This document shows, piece by piece, positions 6,334 through 12,689 of a stretch of DNA of 22,760 nucleotides. Each line of letters opens with the position of its first letter. Position 1 is the stretch's first letter. The position numbers and the translations under genes are program-made. Source of the DNA: Clostridiales bacterium UBA1248 (lineage in GTDB: Bacteria > Bacillota > Clostridia > Oscillospirales > CAG-272); the NCBI GenBank assembly GCA_002308615.1, contig DBWC01000008.1, positions 1 through 22,760 of the forward strand, given 5' to 3'. Below the pieces are notes generated by a model that searched no databases, had not been told where the DNA came from, and saw only the letters and a list, made by a program, of their open reading frames with translations.

Positions 6334-8412
6334 ATGAAAAAAATCGTCGTTTTACTGCTTACAGTCTGCATGCTTATGACGCTCGTGCCTGTGGTATCAA
6401 ATGCCGCGGGCTCACAGAGCGGCGCACCCGACGCGTACAAAGCGCTTCACGCGCTGACTGACGATCAGCAGAATAAAGCAGAATTTCTTATAGAAAACGC
6501 CGTCAACGTCGTGCCGGAGGTCTCAAATGAGCCTGTAGTCGCCGAACACGAGGACAGCTCGATCACCATGTGGTTTGATCACAGCTATTACAATACTCCC
6601 GCAGAGGAAATAACCTCAAACGGCAAAAACACTTATCAGATCAAGCTTGCAAAGAACGAGACAGAGGGCTGTCATCTGCTCATCGCTTCAGACAAAGACA
6701 AAAGCGATCTTACGCTTAAAGTCTCCAGCTTCAAAAACGCGGACGGCAAAAAACTTGAAAAAGAGATCTGCTACGGCTGGTATTTTGACGACGTAGACGG
6801 CAAGACCGTCGCCGATCCGATACCGGTGCTTGAACACGAATTCGATCTGACAGCAAACAAAAGCCAAATGTTTATAATAAAAGTCAAATCGACCGCCGAC
6901 ACGCCCGCGGGTCAGTATTCCGCGACGGTCAAGCTCAAGGACAGCGAGGGCAACGTGATAAAGCAGGCTAACGTCTACGCTTACGTCTGGGATTTCACTC
7001 TTCCCGTTGCCGCAAACTGCAAAACCCTTACCGATTTGAACGAATGGGCTGTTATAGTCGGCGCCAACAGAGATGACGATAGCAGAACTGATATAAAACA
7101 CGACGGTCTTGAAGACGATCTTTATTCGCTTTACTACGAATATCTGCTTGACAACAAAGTAAACTGCTATACTCTGCCATACGCAAAGCGCGGACAGTTC
7201 TGGGACGACAGAGTGGAACAGTATATGGACGATCCGAGATGCACGGCGTTCACGCTGTTCTGGAAGCATCATCCGGAATCGCTCGTAAACGGAAGGTATC
7301 TTGACGCATACCTTGAAGCGGCGTACAACCGCGTTTCCAAAAAGCAGGAATGGCTTGACAAAGCTTATTTCTACCCGGATAAAGGAGACGAGCCCCTTTC
7401 GGCAGCAGCTCTTAACAACATCAAGACGTGGAACGCTCAGTTCACGCGGTATTTCGGAGAGCATAAGCTCATCATTCCGATACACTACAACACGACCGTC
7501 AGCAACGGCGTCGATTACTTCAAGTATCTTGAAAACGACGTCAACGTCTGGTGTCCGAAGACTTACTTCTTCAACACCTCCGCTGACAAAGCCGCGTACT
7601 CCGCGCTGTATAACACGTATTACAACAAGACTATGGAAAACAAATACGGTGTATTCACGGAAAGAATGGCACAGCAGAAGGCCGAAGGGGACGAGGTCTG
7701 GTGGTACGTGACGCGTTTCCCGCACAATCCCGAGATAACGTTTTCCATAAACGACGAATCCGTAAAGCACAGACTCTTGTTCTGGCAGTCAAAGCTTTAC
7801 GATATAGACGGCGTGCTTTACTATATGTGCAACGACTGGGAAAATTCGAAACAGTGGACTAAAAAATATGAGCACGCCGTAAGCGGCACGGTCGTAGATA
7901 CGTACGGCAACGGCGTTCTGATCTATCCCGGCGGCGCGCTTCAGGAATACATAGACAAATACGGCTCCGACGGATATCCCGGACCTATCGGCTCGCTCCG
8001 TCTCGAATCCATACGCGACGGCGTTGAGGATTACGACTATTTCACCCTGCTCGATCAGAAATACGGCGAGGGAACGTCCGATCTTATGATCAAACAGATG
8101 ACCACGGCGTTAGGCGACTATTCGACAGATACCGAGCGCTTTGCAAAAGTGCGCGAGACGGTCGGCAACCTGCTCGCAGGCGAGATCATCTCAAAGCCCG
8201 CCGGCATTCCCGGCGACGTAAACGGCGACAAAGCCGTCGACAACAAGGACGTTGTGGCGCTTTTCAGAGCCGTTTCCGGAAATATACCGGAAAATTACGA
8301 CGAGATCGCGGCAGACTGCAACGGCGACGGCACAACAGACAACAAAGACGTCGTAACGCTGTTCAGAGCCGTTTCCGGATATGAAATAGAGCTCAAATAC
8401 GGTAAGGATTAA
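6334..8412 (+). CDS. Secreted GH123-like (DUF4091) glycoside hydrolase with C-terminal type I dockerin
   Basis: 692 residues. A signal peptide (1-25, ending SNAAG) precedes an N-terminal beta-sandwich (about 60-220), a TIM-barrel-like region and the hallmark DUF4091 end, SLRLESIRDGVEDYDYFTLL. An adjacent Asp352-Glu353 pair in DKGDEPLS sits where GH123 beta-N-acetylgalactosaminidases carry their Asp-Glu catalytic pair, so hydrolysis of an N-acetylhexosamine-containing glycan is plausible but unproven. The C-terminus (about 627-682) holds two dockerin repeats, DVNGDKAVDNKDVVALFR and DCNGDGTTDNKDVVTLFR. The calcium positions are kept, except that repeat 1 has Lys-Ala where Gly is usual. The dockerin should bind a cohesin on a scaffoldin or the cell surface. 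It is the first gene of an operon; the second dockerin gene starts 28 bases after the stop. Confidence 0.82.
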   Translation: MKKIVVLLLTVCMLMTLVPVVSNAAGSQSGAPDAYKALHALTDDQQNKAEFLIENAVNVVPEVSNEPVVAEHEDSSITMWFDHSYYNTPAEEITSNGKNTYQIKLAKNETEGCHLLIASDKDKSDLTLKVSSFKNADGKKLEKEICYGWYFDDVDGKTVADPIPVLEHEFDLTANKSQMFIIKVKSTADTPAGQYSATVKLKDSEGNVIKQANVYAYVWDFTLPVAANCKTLTDLNEWAVIVGANRDDDSRTDIKHDGLEDDLYSLYYEYLLDNKVNCYTLPYAKRGQFWDDRVEQYMDDPRCTAFTLFWKHHPESLVNGRYLDAYLEAAYNRVSKKQEWLDKAYFYPDKGDEPLSAAALNNIKTWNAQFTRYFGEHKLIIPIHYNTTVSNGVDYFKYLENDVNVWCPKTYFFNTSADKAAYSALYNTYYNKTMENKYGVFTERMAQQKAEGDEVWWYVTRFPHNPEITFSINDESVKHRLLFWQSKLYDIDGVLYYMCNDWENSKQWTKKYEHAVSGTVVDTYGNGVLIYPGGALQEYIDKYGSDGYPGPIGSLRLESIRDGVEDYDYFTLLDQKYGEGTSDLMIKQMTTALGDYSTDTERFAKVRETVGNLLAGEIISKPAGIPGDVNGDKAVDNKDVVALFRAVSGNIPENYDEIAADCNGDGTTDNKDVVTLFRAVSGYEIELKYGKD
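8239..8320 (+). repeat. 82-base direct repeat, copy 1 (dockerin coding segment)
   Basis: Identical base for base, silent sites included, to 8582-8663, which lies within the dockerin of the next gene. The copies code from the first calcium loop to the start of the second. Beyond the ends the dockerins diverge quickly. Confidence 0.9.
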
Positions 8413-8440
8413 GCAAACCATTTATAAAAGGGATTTAAAA

Positions 8441-11083
8441 ATGAAAAAAATTATATCCGCTGCTCTTGCGCTTATAATGACGTTTTCAGTACTGTGCGCC
8501 TCTCAGCTTATCTCGACCGCCGTTGACGAAACGGAGACCGTGACCGGTCTTGCAGGCGACGTAAATAAAGACGGATCCGTTGACAACAAGGACGTTGTGG
8601 CGCTTTTCAGAGCCGTTTCCGGAAATATACCGGAAAATTACGACGAGATCGCGGCAGACTGCAGCGGCGACGGCGAAACGGACAACAAAGACGTCGTGCT
8701 TCTTTTCAGATTCGTTTCGGGCAATGAGGACGTAAAGCTTTATTACGGCTTAAAACCGCCTTCGCCCCTTACCCCGAAGGATCCCGGATACGTCATTTTG
8801 GACGAGGAATTATCCGGAAAAAACGTATCTGCAAATCCGCTGTCCGACGACGGCAACGGAGCCGCGATACTCACGCGGCTGATAAAAGACGGCACCGTCA
8901 AAAACAGCGCGGCAAAAGCCGCCGATACGGTGAGCAAAATCGCGTTTGCCGAGGATATCACGTATCTTACGGGCTTTGCGGCTAACAGAACTTCTTACAT
9001 CTGCCAAAACGATTACAGCGATCTTACGGCGTTTTCCGACAAGATGAAATACGCAGAAATAGCCGTAAATCAGGGCTTTATGCTGATACCCGAGGCGGAC
9101 GTATTCGGCGCTGATTCCGCCGTCACGTATGGGGAGGTTCTCCGCGGTCTGCTCTACGCGTTAGGTTACAGAGAGTACGCGGACAAATCCGGCGTGGCAA
9201 AGCTTTCCGCCGAGGTCGGCGTAAGCAATTATATCGACTTATCAAAGAAAAATTCGTCGACCCTTACTTACGCGGAATACGCGCAGGTCGTCTCAAACGC
9301 CCTGCGGCTCAAGCTCGTCCAGTGCATAGAAAAGGACGGCGAGTACAGCGTCGTATCGCGCGGAAACGGCTACGACCTTAAAACGACTTACGTAAATAAT
9401 AAGCCGAACGAGAGCGGCTCGATCTTCCGCATTGCAAACGAGGGCTGGGATATCTACGATCCCGGAGCGGGCAAGACCGGCTACAGATACGGGCCGAGCA
9501 TGATAATAAACGAAGACGGCACGCTTGACTGCTGGCTTGCCGGAAATCCCGGCGTGTCAGGCGAAATAGACTGGGGCATTTACCGCAAGTCCTACGACAA
9601 CGGATTCACCTGGACAACGGATACGGGCGCGGTGCGTCCGACGTCCGCGTCGGAGGACTGGAACTGGTCCTGCGACCCCGGCATGATAAAGATAGGCAAA
9701 TACTATTACGCTACGTATACGACCATACTCTGGCACGACGGTGTTGACAACAACCTTTTCGTCGCCAGGAGCGAAACGCCCGAGGGCGCGTTCGTTGAAA
9801 AATGGGACGGATCCGGCTGGGGCGGCGATCCGCGCCCGATAATCGCATACGACGGACCGAAAGCTAACTGGGGCTGCGGCGAAGGATCGATGGTAGTGGT
9901 AGGAGATACGCTTTATATCTACGCGTCCTGGATAACGAACGCGGGTGAACTCACAAAGGTATATACGGCTGACGCGACAAGTGAAAACTGGCCTGCTACT
10001 ATGGTCTTCCGCGGCAACGCTTACAAACACGGCTCATCGGAGGACAGCGCGGACGTGAAATACGTGGACGCGTATAACTGCTTTATCTCGGTCGCGACCG
10101 CAAACAGATTCGCGGATAACTGCTACATCAACGTTATGACATCGTTTGACGGCATATATTTCAGGCACGAGGCGTCGCTTAACAAGCAGACGGCGGGATC
10201 CAACATCCAGACCTGCATACATAACATGGGTATAACGGGCGATAAGCTCGGACATATCGATATTTTCAACACTCAGCACTATATCGGCTACGCATACCAG
10301 CCGGACGGATACAGCTGGGCGTGCTGGAGGACGAGACTTTCACCGATAGTGTTCTTAGGATCGGACAATTATACTCATACGGACAGAGTCATATCAAAAG
10401 ACGCGTCCAATACGAACAATTCGGACAAAACGCATTCTCCGGACGTCGTACAGATCCGCATGGGCTTAAGCGAGCTGTTCAACACGCGTGTGGGTACGAG
10501 AACGATAACCGTAACGAACAAAAACAGCACGTATAAGTTCGCCCTGTCCGTCGTAAACAAAAACGGCTCCTCGTCGATAGCCTCAAAAACCGTGCTCTCG
10601 TCCGTGGAATTCATATACGATGAAACGAAGCTGCAGCTTGACCGCAACAACATGACCGTTAAGCTGTTAGCGGACGAGGTCGTAAGAGTTTACGCAAAAT
10701 ACAAAGGACTTGTATGTGAAATGGCTGTGGTACCGGGTTATATGGATCAGACAAAACCCGTTGATTTCTATCCCGAGACGGACACCGTGGTTATATACGC
10801 GAGATCCGAGACAAAACAGCCCGCGTTCATAGCAAAAAGCGCGGTAAACGAATATCTGATGCTTTGGGGCAACACGTCAAGCTACAGCGAGGCGAGCAAT
10901 AAAGACAACTCCGCGAAGGTCGCGGCGTGGGATCAGGGCTGCACGCTGTCCGGATACGATACGAGCATCATAAGAGTATCGGCGGACGGAAGGATAACGG
11001 GACTCAAGGTCGGCACCACTACGATAACAGCCACGTACATGGGACTGACCGCACAGCTTACCGTCATTGTCAAAAACGTTTAG
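8441..11083 (+). CDS. Secreted multidomain protein: N-terminal dockerin, SLH-like repeats, Asp-box propeller, Ig-like domains
   Basis: 880 residues. A signal peptide (1-27) is followed directly by a type I dockerin (about 39-100: DVNKDGSVDNKDVVALFR, DCSGDGETDNKDVVLLFR). Residues about 185-300 resemble two degenerate S-layer-homology repeats (FSDKMKYAEIAVNQGF, TYGEVLRGLLYALGY, TYAEYAQVVSNALRL). A propeller-like region of about 325-650 carries a clean sialidase-type Asp-box SYDNGFTW (384-391) and GH43/sialidase-like stretches (RYGPSMIINEDGTLDCW, CDPGMIKIGKYYYA). The C-terminus has Ig-like segments, the last a typical BIG2 end (GRITGLKVGTTTITATYMGL). A role in binding or cleaving glycans at the surface is likely; I cannot assign catalytic residues or a GH family. 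It is the second gene of the operon, with GGGATTT as ribosome site, and ends at a strong terminator. Confidence 0.75.
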   Translation: MKKIISAALALIMTFSVLCASQLISTAVDETETVTGLAGDVNKDGSVDNKDVVALFRAVSGNIPENYDEIAADCSGDGETDNKDVVLLFRFVSGNEDVKLYYGLKPPSPLTPKDPGYVILDEELSGKNVSANPLSDDGNGAAILTRLIKDGTVKNSAAKAADTVSKIAFAEDITYLTGFAANRTSYICQNDYSDLTAFSDKMKYAEIAVNQGFMLIPEADVFGADSAVTYGEVLRGLLYALGYREYADKSGVAKLSAEVGVSNYIDLSKKNSSTLTYAEYAQVVSNALRLKLVQCIEKDGEYSVVSRGNGYDLKTTYVNNKPNESGSIFRIANEGWDIYDPGAGKTGYRYGPSMIINEDGTLDCWLAGNPGVSGEIDWGIYRKSYDNGFTWTTDTGAVRPTSASEDWNWSCDPGMIKIGKYYYATYTTILWHDGVDNNLFVARSETPEGAFVEKWDGSGWGGDPRPIIAYDGPKANWGCGEGSMVVVGDTLYIYASWITNAGELTKVYTADATSENWPATMVFRGNAYKHGSSEDSADVKYVDAYNCFISVATANRFADNCYINVMTSFDGIYFRHEASLNKQTAGSNIQTCIHNMGITGDKLGHIDIFNTQHYIGYAYQPDGYSWACWRTRLSPIVFLGSDNYTHTDRVISKDASNTNNSDKTHSPDVVQIRMGLSELFNTRVGTRTITVTNKNSTYKFALSVVNKNGSSSIASKTVLSSVEFIYDETKLQLDRNNMTVKLLADEVVRVYAKYKGLVCEMAVVPGYMDQTKPVDFYPETDTVVIYARSETKQPAFIAKSAVNEYLMLWGNTSSYSEASNKDNSAKVAAWDQGCTLSGYDTSIIRVSADGRITGLKVGTTTITATYMGLTAQLTVIVKNV
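8582..8663 (+). repeat. 82-base direct repeat, copy 2 (dockerin coding segment)
   Basis: Second copy of the segment at 8239-8320, in the same orientation and 343 bases away start to start. In this gene it codes for part of the N-terminal dockerin, in the upstream gene for part of the C-terminal one. Confidence 0.9.
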
Positions 11084-11099
11084 TACCGCATAAATAAAT

Positions 11100-11125
11100 C
11101 ACGGGACCGCCGCGGCGGTCCCGTG
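11100..11125 (+). terminator. Intrinsic terminator of the dockerin-protein operon
   Basis: CACGGGACCGCCG and CGGCGGTCCCGTG form an uninterrupted 26-base palindrome starting 17 bases after the stop at 11083, followed by the T-rich TTATATTATTT. It is the strongest hairpin in the window; the T-run is interrupted but adequate. Confidence 0.8.
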
Positions 11126-11141
11126 TTATATTATTTCTATG

Positions 11142-11189
11142 TTAATTTGAACACACGAAGAGGAACAGATCGATGACGTCTTTGTTTAC
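11142..11189 (-). pseudogene. Possible dockerin-gene remnant
   Basis: Read on the minus strand this codes VNKDVIDLFLFVCSN and then a stop. It keeps the spacing of the second dockerin calcium loop and helix in neighbouring genes (DNKDVVALFRAVSGN; eight of 15 residues identical), and shares AACAAAGACGT with the gene at 11597-12322. The same frame stays open back to about 11262 through a hydrophobic stretch (ILLLAAFAVSAIPSNLTAYA) that looks like a signal peptide but has no ATG; it ends in the 34-base hairpin. It may be the end of a decayed secreted dockerin gene, or a chance resemblance. Confidence 0.35.
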
Positions 11190-11228
11190 AGCGTACGCGG
11201 TAAGATTTGAAGGTATCGCTGAAACGGC

Positions 11229-11262
11229 AAAAGCCGCAAGCAATAAAATGCTTACGGCTTTT
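11229..11262. repeat. 34-base hairpin repeat, copy 1
   Basis: AAAAGCCGCAAGCA pairs with TGCTTACGGCTTTT (one C-A mismatch) around an ATAAAA loop. It is identical to the copy at 11489-11522. Terminator-like in shape, but here only four T follow before CAGAG. Confidence 0.8.
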
Positions 11263-11275
11263 CAGAGCGAAGACA

Positions 11276-11461
11276 AACTCCCTCAGTCATCCGGGAATGA
11301 TCCCGGATGACAGCTCCCTCGGGGAGGGAGCCTTGATTTGCCTCCCTCTTTGAGGGCGCGACGCGTTAAGAAAATCTCACGGTGTGAGATTTTTAGCCAA
11401 AGCGGTGAAGCGATCTATGATCGCGAACCGGACAGTGTCAACGAAGTTGACGGAAGGAGTT
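11276..11461. mobile_element. 186-base multi-hairpin element with terminal inverted repeats (MITE- or REP-like)
   Basis: The ends AACTCCCTCAGTCA (11276-11289) and TGACGGAAGGAGTT (11448-11461) are inverted repeats matching at 12 of 14 positions; with weaker matching they extend to 19 bases. Inside are six perfect or near-perfect hairpins: 11286-11311 (11-bp stem GTCATCCGGGA), 11313-11331 (8 bp, GCTCCCTC), about 11344-11356 (CCCTC/GAGGG), 11371-11393 (10 bp, AAAATCTCAC), 11410-11424 (6 bp, GCGATC) and 11437-11451 (6 bp, GTCAAC). There is no open frame of note. It resembles a non-autonomous mobile repeat or a structured RNA. No clear target duplication flanks it and no transposase lies in the window, so mobility is inference. 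Confidence 0.6.
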
Positions 11462-11488
11462 ATTCTTAAATGCTTTGTCTGCAAATTG

Positions 11489-11522
11489 AAAAGCCGCAAG
11501 CAATAAAATGCTTACGGCTTTT
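11489..11522. repeat. 34-base hairpin repeat, copy 2, probable terminator
   Basis: Identical to 11229-11262, here followed by TTTT then AATTAT on the plus strand, with an A-rich flank giving four U on the minus strand. It lies 75 bases past the stop of the minus-strand dockerin gene (11597) and probably ends that transcript. Confidence 0.7.
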
Positions 11523-11555
11523 TTAATTATGTCTTTTATTTTATTATTCATCCTG

Positions 11556-11575
11556 TATACGTTCTTATACGTTCT
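11556..11575. repeat. 10-base tandem duplication
   Basis: TATACGTTCT occurs twice in tandem with no gap, just beyond the stop of the dockerin gene at 11597. Probably replication slippage. Confidence 0.7.
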
Positions 11576-11596
11576 GCGGGTCGAATAAATATATTT

Positions 11597-12322
11597 TTAC
11601 GCCAGCGGTATCACGGAGCGGTAATTTGACGCAAATACCGTGAAAACGTAGCTTCTTGCAGGATATTTATCGGGTATGATCGTAAACGTGACGTCTTTGC
11701 CGTTATAAAGCTCGTACATCAGTATGGGGGCGTCCTCAAAATCAATATATATACCGCTGTCCCCGCTAAACATCGCGCCGGTCGTATTGAGCACCATGCC
11801 GACGGACGTTTTTACCGATATCGCGTAATATTCGGGCTCGGCAGAATTATTGACTATCAGGTTTTCAACGCTGCCTTCAAACAGTTTTAAGGTAAAAAGC
11901 GGAACTTCATCGTCGTCGTCTATCATAACGGCGCCGTAAAGAACGCCGTCCTCAACGTCCTCTCTTACAAACGTTCCGTACTGGATCGTGTAAATATAAT
12001 GTTCTCCCGTTTTTTCTCCTGTCACGTCAACGTAGTCCCCGACAGCCCATTCTTCACCCGCGCCGGCGGAGGTCGCGCTTGCAGATCTGAAAAGCACCGC
12101 CACGTCTTTATTGTCTATGCTTCCGTCAGCGTTCACGTCGCAGTATTCCTCGATCGCTGCAGACGAATTGCCGCTTACCGATCTGAACAATGCGACAACG
12201 TCTTTGTTGTCAACGGTCCCGTCGTCGTTAACGTCTCCGAGCAGATGATACGCAAAGACTGCGCAGGTCATAGCAGCCGTAAGCATTACCGCCGCCAGAA
12301 TCACAGAAATGATCTTTTTCAT
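11597..12322 (-). CDS. Small secreted protein with N-terminal type I dockerin
   Basis: 241 residues. A signal peptide (1-24, ending AVFA) is followed at once by two dockerin repeats (about 29-80: DVNDDGTVDNKDVVALFR, DVNADGSIDNKDVAVLFR) with complete calcium positions. Residues 90-241 form a beta-rich domain I do not recognise, with acidic patches (MIDDDDEVPLF). No catalytic motif is evident; it could be a binding or structural module displayed through the dockerin. The start has AAAAGGAGAAAAA. It begins only 24 bases after the 113-residue gene downstream of glycyl-tRNA synthetase, with no terminator or clear promoter between, so read-through from that operon is likely. Its dockerin differs in sequence from the two upstream copies and was not part of their recent exchange. 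Confidence 0.8.
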   Translation of the reverse strand: MKKIISVILAAVMLTAAMTCAVFAYHLLGDVNDDGTVDNKDVVALFRSVSGNSSAAIEEYCDVNADGSIDNKDVAVLFRSASATSAGAGEEWAVGDYVDVTGEKTGEHYIYTIQYGTFVREDVEDGVLYGAVMIDDDDEVPLFTLKLFEGSVENLIVNNSAEPEYYAISVKTSVGMVLNTTGAMFSGDSGIYIDFEDAPILMYELYNGKDVTFTIIPDKYPARSYVFTVFASNYRSVIPLA

Positions 12323-12346
12323 TTTTTCTCCTTTTATAGAATTATT

Positions 12347-12688
12347 TTATCTGTAATAGGAATAATGTGCGGTTATTTCTTTTTCTTCTCCGCTTATCTC
12401 GTCCGGACCGGATATGACCGCGCCGTCAAGCGACATAAGCTCAAACAGCTTAACGTCGGTCATTTTACAGCGGAAGATCAGCTCGCCCTTGCCGTCCGTC
12501 ACGGTAAAATAACCGTCGGATACGCGGCAGAGGCAGTCGCGTCCTATCACCGTATCGCCGAGCTCTCCCTTCGATTCGGTGACGTATTTCATATTGTGCG
12601 AGCATATTTTTGATGCAAGCTCGTTTTTATAACGCATCGATTTTGCGTTTTTTGATTTTATGTAGCGGAAAAACCAGCCGTCTCCCAT
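12347..12688 (-). CDS. Small protein of unknown function coupled to glycyl-tRNA synthetase
   Basis: 113 residues, soluble, no signal peptide or membrane segment. It starts one base after the synthetase stop (TGA-T-ATG), so translation is almost certainly coupled. The middle (about 24-50, ASKICSHNMKYVTESKGELG) and a beta-rich second half (YFTVTDGKGELIFRCKM, ELMSLDGAVISGPD) ending in HYSYYR look like a compact folded domain. From memory, similar small proteins occur next to glycyl-tRNA synthetase in other Clostridia, but I cannot verify this here. Its role is unknown; the position suggests some link to translation or merely a conserved transcription unit. Confidence 0.75.
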   Translation of the reverse strand: MGDGWFFRYIKSKNAKSMRYKNELASKICSHNMKYVTESKGELGDTVIGRDCLCRVSDGYFTVTDGKGELIFRCKMTDVKLFELMSLDGAVISGPDEISGEEKEITAHYSYYR

Positions 12689-12689
12689 A

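Larger units (their letters stand above)
11084..11596. other. 513-base non-coding region between convergent gene groups
   Basis: No intact gene. In order it holds a terminator, a short dockerin-like reading frame on the minus strand, a 34-base hairpin, a 186-base element with inverted ends and six hairpins, a second identical 34-base hairpin and a 10-base tandem duplication. Its density of palindromes is far above the rest of the window. Confidence 0.8.

Noticed and set aside
6688..7770. Long open frame (360 codons) on the minus strand
   Set aside because: It lies fully antisense to the DUF4091-dockerin gene, has no ribosome site, and its translation is Val/Arg-rich without any domain. It arises from the codon bias of the real gene.
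11229..11522. CRISPR array
   Set aside because: Two identical 34-base palindromic repeats are present, but the interval of 226 bases is filled by a structured element and there is no regular spacing or cas gene.
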